A DNA stretch of 11,426 nt from an uncultured Clostridium sp. (GCA_934438135.1 CAKSBP010000071.1:1-11426); one strand, 5' to 3'. Positions 1-6,282 are shown, counted from the stretch's first letter. Made by a program: numbers and translations. Notes: generated from the sequence alone by a model not told the origin.

Positions 1-72
1 GGTGTGGCTCAGCTTGGCTAGAGCGCTTGATTTGGGATCAAGAGGTCGCAGGTTCGAATCCTGTCACCCCGA
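1..72 (+). tRNA. tRNA-Pro (anticodon UGG), 5' end cut by window edge
   Basis: The cloverleaf can be folded by eye. The anticodon stem CTTGA/TCAAG (26-30, 38-42) encloses the loop TTTGGGA, with anticodon TGG at 33-35, which reads proline codons. The T arm GCAGG/CCTGT (48-52, 60-64) holds the TTCGAAT loop, and a D arm with GG in its loop lies at about 7-25. The 3' acceptor strand CACCCCG (65-71) pairs with only GGTG at 1-4, so three 5' bases (expected CGG) lie outside the window. The discriminator base is A72. CCA is not encoded, so the 3' end must be added by nucleotidyltransferase. A hairpin terminator follows within ten bases, so this is the last gene of its transcript. Confidence 0.95.
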
Positions 73-80
73 CTTTGGAA

Positions 81-105
81 GTCTTGTGAATACAAGGCTT
101 TTTTT
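81..105 (+). terminator. Intrinsic terminator after tRNA-Pro
   Basis: The arms GTCTTGT (81-87) and ACAAGGC (92-98) form a 7-bp stem with one T·G wobble and a GAAT loop. Seven T residues follow at 99-105. This is a standard Rho-independent terminator placed nine bases after the tRNA discriminator base. Confidence 0.85.
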
Positions 106-142
106 GTATATAATTTTCATAAAATATGGAATCAAAATTCTC

Positions 143-171
143 TCGACGAATAAAGAAAATATTGTTACAAT
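143..171 (+). promoter_or_regulatory. Probable sigma-A promoter of thyX
   Basis: A TCGACG -35-like hexamer (143-148, 4 of 6 to TTGACA) and a TACAAT -10 hexamer (166-171, 5 of 6) are separated by exactly 17 bases. The site lies between the tRNA terminator and the thyX ribosome binding site, where a new promoter is needed. The weak -35 makes the call tentative. Confidence 0.5.
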
Positions 172-207
172 AGGGTACGATAGAAAGAAAAGAAATGAGG
201 ACATAAA

Positions 208-879
208 ATGAGAATTATTAAACCATATGTTTATCTGCGTAAAGCTGAATTAAATAGAAAAAAACTTTTAAATGTAGAATATGCGGCAAGATTATGTTAT
301 AAGTCAGAAGGCAGAATGACAGATGAGCCAAATGATAAATTTTTAAATAATATCATTACAAGACAGCATGAATCTGTTTTAGAGCATGAAAAAGTAACTG
401 TTTATTTCGTAGTAGACAGAGGTCTTACTCATGAAATCGTTAGACACAGAGTGGGAAGTTACAGCCAGGAATCTACAAGATACTGTAATTACAGTGGTGA
501 TAAGTTTGGTAATGAAATTACAGTTATTGAACCTTTTTATTATGAAGGTAATGAAGATGGAAAGTATGATATGTGGAAAGAATGCTGTGAAAGTATTGAA
601 GAAGCATATATTAACCTTTTAAAAGTAAGTACACCACAGGAAGCCAGAGCAATTTTACCAAATTCATTAAAGACGGAGATTGCGGTTACTTATAATCTGA
701 GAGAGTGGAGGCATTTCTTCCAGTTAAGATGTGATTCTTCTGCACATCCGCAGATGCAGCAGGTGACGATTCCATTATTACTAGAATTTAAAAAACAGAT
801 GTCACCGGTATTTGATGATATTAAGTATAATGAACAGTTTTCACCAGAACATTATGGGGAAATTAAATATATTGATTAA
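208..879 (+). CDS. thyX: FAD-dependent thymidylate synthase ThyX
   Basis: ThyX methylates dUMP to dTMP using methylenetetrahydrofolate, with FAD and NADPH as hydride carriers. Unlike classical ThyA it releases tetrahydrofolate rather than dihydrofolate. The 223-residue product has the usual family length. It carries the ThyX signature RHR-X7-S at R79-H80-R81...S89 (RHRVGSYSQES), the upstream HESVLEH element (54-60) that helps bind flavin, and the LREWRHFFQLR block at 164-174. R174 corresponds to the substrate-activating arginine known from the Thermotoga enzyme. The ATG at 208 follows GAGG (197-200) by seven bases. The DJ-1-family gene starts 24 bases downstream and is probably co-transcribed. 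The enzyme is cytosolic and normally works as a homotetramer with active sites between subunits. No key residue appears missing. Confidence 0.96.
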   Translation: MRIIKPYVYLRKAELNRKKLLNVEYAARLCYKSEGRMTDEPNDKFLNNIITRQHESVLEHEKVTVYFVVDRGLTHEIVRHRVGSYSQESTRYCNYSGDKFGNEITVIEPFYYEGNEDGKYDMWKECCESIEEAYINLLKVSTPQEARAILPNSLKTEIAVTYNLREWRHFFQLRCDSSAHPQMQQVTIPLLLEFKKQMSPVFDDIKYNEQFSPEHYGEIKYID

Positions 880-889
880 ATAGTAGATT

Positions 890-894
890 AGGAG
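890..894 (+). promoter_or_regulatory. Ribosome binding site that favours the GTG start at 904
   Basis: AGGAG lies nine bases before GTG 904 but only three bases before an in-frame TTG at 898. The spacing supports initiation at GTG 904. Confidence 0.65.
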
Positions 895-903
895 TGATTG
901 ATT

Positions 904-1455
904 GTGACAAAAGTATATCTTTTTTTAGCAAATGGTTTTGAGGAAATTGAAGGACTAACGGTAGTAGATTTATTGAGACGAGCTGAGATAGGGATAGAGA
1001 TGATATCCATTGAAGATAGCATATATGTCACGGGAAGTCATAATATAACTATTAAGGCGGATCATTTGATTCAGGATGTCGATTTAGACAGTGTGGATAT
1101 GCTGGTGCTTCCAGGCGGTATGCCTGGAACCATCCACCTTCTCCATAATATGACTCTTGTAGAGAAGGTAAAGAAATTTCATGAGGAAGGCAAGATGCTT
1201 GCTGCAATCTGTGCAGCACCATCTGTTTTAGGTGCTTATGGAGTTTTAAACGGCAAAGATGCAGTATGTTATCCAGGATTTGAGGAAAAACTTCTCGGGG
1301 CGAATGTAAAACAAGACTCTGTTGTAAAAGATGGAAATGTTATTACAGCACGAGGAATGGGAGTTGCCAATGACTTCGCTTTAAAAATTATTGAACATTT
1401 CATGGGAGAAGAAAAAGCGAAGGAAGTGCAGGAAAGTGTGCTTTATAAAAACTAA
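904..1455 (+). CDS. DJ-1/PfpI (ThiJ, YajL-like) family protein
   Basis: This 183-residue single-domain protein belongs to the DJ-1/PfpI superfamily of cysteine-centred flavodoxin-like folds. Members include YajL, human DJ-1 and class III glyoxalases, which act on methylglyoxal or sense oxidation; which activity applies here cannot be read from sequence. The nucleophile-elbow cysteine is C103 in AAICAAPSVLG. The acidic partner lies in NGFEEIE (residues 10-16), and LVLPGGMPG (67-75) and ARGMG near residue 150 match conserved DJ-1 loops. I start at GTG 904, since a TTG six bases upstream is too close to the AGGAG. The gene lies 24 bases after thyX and probably shares its transcript. Its stop overlaps the stop of the converging symporter gene. 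It is often annotated as 4-methyl-5(beta-hydroxyethyl)-thiazole monophosphate biosynthesis protein (ThiJ), but that role is doubtful. Confidence 0.9.
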   Translation: MTKVYLFLANGFEEIEGLTVVDLLRRAEIGIEMISIEDSIYVTGSHNITIKADHLIQDVDLDSVDMLVLPGGMPGTIHLLHNMTLVEKVKKFHEEGKMLAAICAAPSVLGAYGVLNGKDAVCYPGFEEKLLGANVKQDSVVKDGNVITARGMGVANDFALKIIEHFMGEEKAKEVQESVLYKN

Positions 1456-2744
1456 AGTTTAATCTTTTTTCGAAGCAGTAACAGGGCAAATACATTCGGA
1501 ATAATCAGGAGTGCATTAATAAAATCCGTCATTTCCCAGACGAGATCCAGAGACAGGATTGCTCCAAGAAAAATCATTACGATATATACAGTCTGGTACG
1601 TCTTTTTGTAATGGTTTCCAGATAGAAATTCTAAGGCGCGTTCTCCGAAAAAGGACCATCCAATCAAGGTAGCGACAGCGAATGCGATGAGAGCAAATGC
1701 TAGGAGTGTGCTTCCAAAAGGAAGCGTCTGAAAAGCTACGGAAGTATAATTTCCATAGGAACATCCCTGAAAAGAATCAGGATTTCGCAGAATACCACTT
1801 ACAATAACAATTCCGGTGATTGCACACATTACAACAGTATCCCAAAAAGTAGCTGTCATTTGTATGAGAGCCTGCTTTTTGGGATTTTTTGTTGCAGCAT
1901 TAGAAGCAGCAATGGCAGAAGAGCCAAGACCAGCTTCGTTGGTGAATAGGCCTCTGGCAATTCCGTATCTTGCGGCAGTCTGAATTGTACTTGCAGCAAA
2001 ACCGCAGGCTGCGGTTTTTGCATGAAAGGCACAATGAAAAATTAAAGATAATGTATCTAAAAGATATCTTCTATTAATAAAAAGTAATGCAAGACAACAT
2101 ATAATATAGAAGGCACCCATAACAGGGACCAGTTTTTCGCATACCTTTCCGATAAGAGTTACACCACCGATAATAACAAAACCACAGGTAAGGGCAATAA
2201 TAATGCCAACTACATAGGGAGAGAGGTGCCATAATGCAGAGGTCGTTTCTGTAATGGCGTTTACCTGAGTAGTGCAGCCAATACAGCAAGAGGCCAGAAT
2301 GGTACAGACTGCATACATAGAGGCTAGAAATGGTTTTTTTAGTATATCACGGAGTACGTACATTGGCCCACCGGTATAAGAACCATCGATTCTCTTTTTT
2401 CGATAAATAAGACTTAAATAGCATTCAGCATAAGAAGTGGCCATGCCAAGGATTCCGGTAATCCAGCACCAGAACACGGCACCTGGACCGCCTAAAGCAA
2501 TTGCAGTAGAAACGCCGACAATATTTCCGGTGCCAAGTGTAGCAGCAAGCGTTGTTGCTAATGCAGCAAATCCAGAAAGCCCTTTTTCACTATCTTCATC
2601 TTTCTGGACAGAAAGATGAATCGCACCAAGTATTTTTTTTTGAGGAAAATGGAGTCTTATGGTGAAAAAAATGTGCAGTCCCAGCAGAAGATACAGCATA
2701 GGATAGGTCCATAGAAAACTATTAATGGATTTTAAATATATCAT
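1452..2744 (-). CDS. Alanine/glycine:cation symporter family (AGCS) protein
   Basis: This is a polytopic membrane protein of 430 residues that probably imports alanine or glycine (or a related small amino acid) with Na+ or H+. The AGCS signature block is clear: LGTGNIVGVSTAIALGGPGA (70-89), continuing through FWCWITGILGMATSYAE, then TGGPMY (124-129) and GIARGLFTNEAGLGSSAIA (261-279). About ten hydrophobic segments span the chain, beginning with a helix near residues 10-28. Length is slightly short for the family (commonly 440-490), mainly at the C terminus, but all core motifs are present. The ATG at 2744 has only a modest AAGG ribosome binding site about 11 bases upstream. It is transcribed alone and converges on the DJ-1-family gene, sharing four bases at the stops. 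No glycine riboswitch is visible upstream, though such elements precede some AGCS genes. Confidence 0.93.
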   Translation of the reverse strand: MIYLKSINSFLWTYPMLYLLLGLHIFFTIRLHFPQKKILGAIHLSVQKDEDSEKGLSGFAALATTLAATLGTGNIVGVSTAIALGGPGAVFWCWITGILGMATSYAECYLSLIYRKKRIDGSYTGGPMYVLRDILKKPFLASMYAVCTILASCCIGCTTQVNAITETTSALWHLSPYVVGIIIALTCGFVIIGGVTLIGKVCEKLVPVMGAFYIICCLALLFINRRYLLDTLSLIFHCAFHAKTAACGFAASTIQTAARYGIARGLFTNEAGLGSSAIAASNAATKNPKKQALIQMTATFWDTVVMCAITGIVIVSGILRNPDSFQGCSYGNYTSVAFQTLPFGSTLLAFALIAFAVATLIGWSFFGERALEFLSGNHYKKTYQTVYIVMIFLGAILSLDLVWEMTDFINALLIIPNVFALLLLRKKIKL

Positions 2745-2775
2745 AAACGTTTCTACCTTAGAATTTCTTTATTGT

Positions 2776-2804
2776 ATTATATATTCAAAAATATAAATTA
2801 AGAA
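2776..2804 (-). promoter_or_regulatory. Possible sigma-A promoter of the AGCS symporter gene
   Basis: Read on the minus strand, a perfect TATAAT -10 box occupies 2781-2776. A weak TTCTTA hexamer (3 of 6) occupies 2804-2799, with a 17-base spacer. The predicted start is about 25 bases before the ATG at 2744. The surrounding sequence is very AT-rich, so chance matches are likely. Confidence 0.45.
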
Positions 2805-2869
2805 CAAAATATATAGGGTGAAATTACCATAATAATATGCTGATTATGAGCCACAATAATAACAAGATA

Positions 2870-2888
2870 AGTGATGAAAAACATCACT
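2870..2888. repeat. Perfect 7-bp inverted repeat with AAAAA loop
   Basis: AGTGATG (2870-2876) and CATCACT (2882-2888) are exact reverse complements around five A residues. No T-run follows on the plus strand, so it is not a rightward terminator. It could be a regulator-binding dyad or RNA hairpin. The core GTGATG recurs at 2963-2968. Confidence 0.55.
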
Positions 2889-2928
2889 ATACAGGAAATG
2901 CAATCCGGATGTAAGCTGTAGCTGCACT

Positions 2929-2955
2929 GATGATACAAAAACAAATTGTATCATC
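2929..2955. repeat. Perfect 10-bp inverted repeat with AAACAAA loop
   Basis: GATGATACAA (2929-2938) and TTGTATCATC (2946-2955) are exact reverse complements separated by seven bases. The following bases TCGATATG contain no T-run, so termination is unlikely. It sits about 119 bases upstream of the spore protein start and about 125 bases upstream of the symporter -35 candidate. An operator or a 5'-leader hairpin would both fit. Confidence 0.7.
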
Positions 2956-3060
2956 TCGATATGTGATGTATAGTAATTGCTTATCAAATTTGCAGAAGTC
3001 AGATGATGGTATGCATTACTGACAGCATGTGTCATTGCGGGCATGCAAATAAAATCTTAT

Positions 3061-3065
3061 GGAGG
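3061..3065 (+). promoter_or_regulatory. Ribosome binding site fixing the spore protein start at 3074
   Basis: GGAGG lies eight bases before ATG 3074. An earlier in-frame ATG at 3059 overlaps this GGAGG and so cannot use it, which makes 3074 the real start. Confidence 0.85.
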
Positions 3066-3073
3066 CGAATATT

Positions 3074-3295
3074 ATGGCAAGTTCAAACAACAGCGGTACT
3101 AACAGAATGGAGGTACCAGAAGCAAAAGAGGCTATGGATCGTTTCAAAATGGAGGTTGCATCTGAATTAGGTGTACCTTTAAAACAAGGTTATAACGGAA
3201 ATCTGACGAGTGCACAAAATGGTTCTGTTGGCGGTGAAATGGTTCGACAGATGGTTAGACAGTATGAACAGGAACATGCTTCCCAGTCTAAATAA
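3074..3295 (+). CDS. Alpha/beta-type small acid-soluble spore protein (SASP)
   Basis: SASPs coat the chromosome in dormant spores, hold DNA in an A-like form and protect it from UV, heat and chemicals. During germination the GPR protease degrades them to amino acids. The 73-residue product matches the family closely. The segment MEVASELGV (about 26-34) contains the region where GPR cuts, after the glutamate. NGNLTSAQNGSVGGEMVRQMV (about 42-62) matches the second conserved block, which binds DNA. The chosen ATG follows GGAGG by eight bases; starting at the ATG five codons earlier would add MEANI, which is not family-like. The gene is monocistronic, with its own long terminator. Family members are normally expressed in the forespore from sigma-G promoters, but I could not identify one here. 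Confidence 0.95.
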   Translation: MASSNNSGTNRMEVPEAKEAMDRFKMEVASELGVPLKQGYNGNLTSAQNGSVGGEMVRQMVRQYEQEHASQSK

Positions 3296-3331
3296 GAATT
3301 GTTCACACCAGAGTAAACACGAATAATCGGG

Positions 3332-3396
3332 GACATCATCCGCATTACAGATAAGGATTTTATATTCTTTCTGTAACAAAGGATGATGTCTTTTTT
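3332..3396 (+). terminator. Long two-tier hairpin terminator after the SASP gene
   Basis: The base stem GACATCATCC (3332-3341) / GGATGATGTC (3381-3390) is a perfect 10 bp and runs straight into six T residues (3391-3396). Above a 3/4-base internal loop, a second stem TTACAGA (3345-3351) / TCTGTAA (3370-3376) pairs seven bases. It continues past a one-base bulge as AAGGA/TTCTT with one G·T pair. The total hairpin is 59 bases, long for an intrinsic terminator. Confidence 0.88.
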
Positions 3397-3411
3397 GTTA
3401 CATTTCATCCA

Positions 3412-3440
3412 TTGCATAAATACGTAGATTATGCTAATAT
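3412..3440 (+). promoter_or_regulatory. Possible promoter of glmM
   Basis: TTGCAT (3412-3417) and TAATAT (3435-3440) are 17 bases apart, and TGC directly before the latter gives an extended -10 (TGN). A second candidate lies downstream: TTGCGT (3447-3452) and TAGAAT (3471-3476) with an 18-base spacer. One of them should drive glmM, since a terminator stands just upstream. Confidence 0.45.
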
Positions 3441-3513
3441 ATACAATTGCGTACATGAAAAATTATTCTGTAGAATATATGTAATTAAACGACATTTTTA
3501 AAAGGAGTATGCT

Positions 3514-4860
3514 ATGGGTAAGTATTTTGGAACGGATGGTTTCCGTGGAGAAGCCAATGTAGGTTTGAATGTAATACACGCTTATAAAGTCGGAAGATTT
3601 TTAGGCAGCTATTTTGGAAAAGACCATAAGGCCAGAATTGTAATTGGAAAAGATACCAGAAGATCAAGCTATATGTTTGAAGACGCTCTTTCTGCAGGTC
3701 TTACTGCAAGCGGAGCAGATGTTTATTTATTGCATGTAACGACTACTCCTAGTGTATCATATGTTGTCCGTAGTGAGGGCTTTGACTGTGGAATTATGAT
3801 TTCGGCCAGTCATAATCCCTATTATGATAATGGAATTAAAGTAATTAACGGTGAAGGACAGAAATTATCAGCAGATATTGAAGTGCTGATTGAAGAATAC
3901 ATTGACAGCGAGGAAGATACTATCCCGCTGGCTGTCAGAGATAATATAGGTAAGACAACTGATTATGCGATGGGAAGACATCGTTATATGGGATACCTGA
4001 TTTCCCTGGCAAAGAGATCATTTAAAGGAGTTAAGGTTGGACTTGACTGTGCCAATGGTTCTGCCTCAACTATTGCAAAACCTGTTTTTGATGCATTAGG
4101 TGCGAAAACATTTGCAATGAACAATGAACCAAATGGTGTCAATATAAATAATAATTGTGGCTCCACACATATTGAACAAATGCAGAAGTTTGTTGTTGAA
4201 AACGGCTTGGATGTGGGATTTGCGTACGATGGGGATGCAGACAGATGTTTAGCTGTGGATGAAAAGGGAAATATTATTGATGGAGACTTAATATTATACC
4301 TTTGCGGCTCGTACCTGCATGAACATGGGGAATTAGAAAATAACACAGTAGTTACAACAATTATGTCCAATATGGGGCTGTATAAAGCTTTTGATGAGAA
4401 AGGTATTTCTTATGAAAAGACTGCTGTTGGAGATAAATATGTATATGAGTGCATGTCAAATAATAGGCATGTTCTAGGCGGAGAACAGTCAGGTCATATT
4501 ATTTTCAGCAAATATGCTTCTACGGGGGATGGAATCTTAACATCTCTTATGATTATGGAAGTAATGTTAGAAAAAAAAGCATGTTTGTCAGAGTTATTAC
4601 AGGATATTGTAATATACCCACAGTTACTTGTGAATGTCCGTGTAAAGGATAAAAAAGCTGCAAGGGAAGATGAAGTTGTAAAAAAAGCAGCGGCACAGGT
4701 AGAATCAGAGCTTGGTGATGAGGGAAGACTTTTACTTCGTGAGAGTGGTACGGAACCATTAATTCGCGTAATGGTCGAAGCAAAGACAGATGAGTTATGT
4801 AAAAAATATGTTGATGTAGTTGTGAAAGCATTAAAAGAGCAAGGACATGAGTGCGAATAG
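3514..4860 (+). CDS. glmM: Phosphoglucosamine mutase GlmM
   Basis: GlmM converts glucosamine-6-phosphate to glucosamine-1-phosphate, the step between GlmS and GlmU on the route to UDP-N-acetylglucosamine for peptidoglycan. The 448-residue protein has the four alpha-D-phosphohexomutase domains and every active-site loop. It opens with GKYFGTDGFRGEAN. The phosphoserine loop ISASHNP has S99 as the phospho-carrier (equivalent to E. coli S102). DGDADR (239-244) binds Mg2+, GEQSGH (323-328) contacts the sugar, and RESGTEPLIR (409-418) binds phosphate. AAGGAG (3502-3507) precedes the ATG by six bases. In many Firmicutes glmM follows cdaA and ybbR, but here it stands alone between a spore protein gene and tig, with a terminator before it and a short one after it. 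Confidence 0.96.
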   Translation: MGKYFGTDGFRGEANVGLNVIHAYKVGRFLGSYFGKDHKARIVIGKDTRRSSYMFEDALSAGLTASGADVYLLHVTTTPSVSYVVRSEGFDCGIMISASHNPYYDNGIKVINGEGQKLSADIEVLIEEYIDSEEDTIPLAVRDNIGKTTDYAMGRHRYMGYLISLAKRSFKGVKVGLDCANGSASTIAKPVFDALGAKTFAMNNEPNGVNINNNCGSTHIEQMQKFVVENGLDVGFAYDGDADRCLAVDEKGNIIDGDLILYLCGSYLHEHGELENNTVVTTIMSNMGLYKAFDEKGISYEKTAVGDKYVYECMSNNRHVLGGEQSGHIIFSKYASTGDGILTSLMIMEVMLEKKACLSELLQDIVIYPQLLVNVRVKDKKAAREDEVVKKAAAQVESELGDEGRLLLRESGTEPLIRVMVEAKTDELCKKYVDVVVKALKEQGHECE

Positions 4861-4861
4861 T

Positions 4862-4880
4862 GCCGTGTCTATGGCTTTTT
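4862..4880 (+). terminator. Short intrinsic terminator after glmM
   Basis: GCCGT (4862-4866) pairs with ATGGC (4871-4875), including one G·T wobble, around a GTCT loop. TTTTT follows at 4876-4880. The stem is only 5 bp, so termination may be partial. It begins one base after the glmM stop codon. Confidence 0.55.
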
Positions 4881-4906
4881 ATGAGCGCAAACTGCCAAGA
4901 TAGGTA

Positions 4907-4935
4907 TTTACAAAAATCTTTTGTTATACTATACT
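4907..4935 (+). promoter_or_regulatory. Sigma-A promoter of tig-clpP-clpX
   Basis: TTTACA (4907-4912, 5 of 6) and TATACT (4930-4935, 5 of 6) are separated by exactly 17 bases. A second TATACT overlaps it at 4925-4930, but its spacing to TTTACA is only 12. The predicted start is near 4942, giving a leader of about 54 bases. I see no CIRCE or CtsR repeat overlapping the promoter. Confidence 0.78.
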
Positions 4936-4995
4936 AGTGCTTAGATTGAGAATGGGTTAGTGTCTGTTTTCATGCTATATTAAGGAGGAAAATCA

Positions 4996-6282
4996 ATGAG
5001 TCTACAAGTGGAAAAGTTAGAAAAGAACATGGTGAAGCTTACAATTGAGGCAAGCACAGAAGAATTCAATGCAGCCGTTGAAAAAGCATATCAGAAAAAC
5101 AGAGGTAAAATCTCAGTACAGGGATTTAGAAAAGGAAAAGCACCTCGTACAATTATCGAAAAAATGTATGGAGCTAACATTTTTTTTGAGGATGCAGCAA
5201 ATATTATCATTCCTGATGCTTACGAAAAAGCAGCAAAAGAAAGTGATTTAGAAATTGTTTCTCAGCCTGAAATAGATGTTGTTCAGATCGAAAAAGGAAA
5301 ACCTTTTATCTTTACAGCAACTGTTGCTGTAAAACCTGAAGTTACTTTAGGTGAATACAAAGGTATTGAAGTAGACAAAGCAGAAATTGAAGTTACAGAA
5401 GAAGACATCAATACTGAGCTTGATCGTGTTAGAGAACAGAATTCAAGAACAAGTACAGTAGAAGACAGAGCTATCGAAAACAATGATATTGCTGTAATTG
5501 ATTTTGAAGGATTTGTTGATGGAGAAGCTTTTGAAGGTGGAAAAGGCACAGATTATTCTTTAGTAATCGGTTCTCATTCTTTCATCGATACATTTGAAGA
5601 ACAGCTGATTGGTAAAAAAGCTGGTGAGGACGTAGAAGTTAACGTTACATTCCCAGAAGAATATCAGGCAAAAGAATTAGCTGGAAAGCCAGCTTTATTC
5701 AAAGTTACAGTTAAAGAAGTTAAAGTAAAAGAACTACCAGAGTTAAATGATGAATTTGCTCAGGACGTTTCTGAATTTGAAACTTTGGCTGACTACAAAG
5801 AAGATATTAAGAAAAATTTATACGACAGAAAACATACTGCAGCTATGTCCGCAAGAGAAGAAGCTGTTGTTGATAAAGTTATTGAAAATGCAACAATGGA
5901 AATTCCAGATCCAATGATCGATACTCAGGTTAGACAGATGGCGGAAGATTTCGCAAGAAGAATTCAGTCTCAGGGCTTAAGTATGGAACAGTACTTCCAG
6001 TTTACAGGTATGGATCCTAAGAAATTCTTAGATCAGATTAAACCACAGGCTTTAAAACGTATCCAGTCCAGACTTGTTTTGGAAGCAATTGTAAAAGCTG
6101 AAAACATAGAAGTATCTGATGAAGAAATGGAAAAAGAATTAGAAGGCATGGCAGCAGCTTATAAGATGGAATTAGATAAAATTAAAGAGCTCATGGGTGA
6201 GAATGAAAAGAAAGCCATGATTTTAGACATTGCTGTTCAGAAAGCAGTTGATTTTATTACAGAAGCAGCTGTTGAAAAATAG
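4996..6282 (+). CDS. tig: Trigger factor (ribosome-associated chaperone and prolyl isomerase)
   Basis: Trigger factor docks at the ribosome exit tunnel and shields emerging chains; its FKBP-type domain can isomerise prolyl bonds. At 428 residues it has the normal three-part build. The N-terminal ribosome-binding domain (about 1-115) carries the signature GFRKGKAP at 43-50, which contacts ribosomal protein L23. The FKBP-like domain (about 150-245) contains DIAVIDFEGFVDGEAFEGG and the GSHSFIDTFEEQLIGKKAGE element. The rest is a helical chaperone domain rich in charged residues. A full AAGGAGG (4982-4988) sits seven bases before the ATG. It is the first gene of its operon, 23 bases ahead of clpP. 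This order, with clpP between tig and clpX, is common in Clostridia and proteobacteria; Bacillus subtilis keeps clpP elsewhere. Confidence 0.97.
   Translation: MSLQVEKLEKNMVKLTIEASTEEFNAAVEKAYQKNRGKISVQGFRKGKAPRTIIEKMYGANIFFEDAANIIIPDAYEKAAKESDLEIVSQPEIDVVQIEKGKPFIFTATVAVKPEVTLGEYKGIEVDKAEIEVTEEDINTELDRVREQNSRTSTVEDRAIENNDIAVIDFEGFVDGEAFEGGKGTDYSLVIGSHSFIDTFEEQLIGKKAGEDVEVNVTFPEEYQAKELAGKPALFKVTVKEVKVKELPELNDEFAQDVSEFETLADYKEDIKKNLYDRKHTAAMSAREEAVVDKVIENATMEIPDPMIDTQVRQMAEDFARRIQSQGLSMEQYFQFTGMDPKKFLDQIKPQALKRIQSRLVLEAIVKAENIEVSDEEMEKELEGMAAAYKMELDKIKELMGENEKKAMILDIAVQKAVDFITEAAVEK

Larger units (their letters stand above)
2745..3073. other. 329-base divergent intergenic region between symporter and spore protein genes
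   Basis: The symporter gene runs left and the spore protein gene runs right from this gap. The left third is AT-rich and carries the symporter promoter candidate. The middle holds two perfect dyads with A-rich loops (2870-2888 and 2929-2955) and an open frame broken by one stop (2846-3022). The right third has GCATG/CATGC elements and the spore gene leader. I looked for a sigma-G promoter (GNATR, then CATNNTA about 18 bases later) in front of the spore gene and found no good match. CATGCAA at 3042-3048 resembles a -10, but no -35 is correctly spaced from it. Confidence 0.6.

Noticed and set aside
2..211. Open frame of 69 codons at the left edge
   Set aside because: It reads through the tRNA-Pro and its terminator and overlaps the thyX start, so it is not a gene.
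2745..2860. Glycine riboswitch in front of the AGCS symporter gene
   Set aside because: Such riboswitches precede some AGCS genes, but the expected conserved aptamer segments are not visible on the minus strand here.
2929..2955. Dyad as a transcription terminator
   Set aside because: No T-run follows on either strand in the right place, and no gene ends just before it on either strand.
2844..3044. Minus-strand open frame of 66 codons in the symporter/spore gene gap
   Set aside because: No ribosome binding site or recognisable motif; hydrophobic and histidine-rich composition looks like translated AT-rich noncoding DNA, and it covers both dyads.
3190..3456. Minus-strand open frames of 66 and 88 codons over the spore protein gene and its terminator
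   Set aside because: They are antisense to a clear SASP gene and run through the terminator hairpin; no motif or ribosome binding site supports them.
4972..4981. TATATT as a second promoter -10 for tig
   Set aside because: It abuts the AAGGAGG ribosome binding site, leaving no room for a leader, and TTTACA-N17-TATACT upstream is far better.
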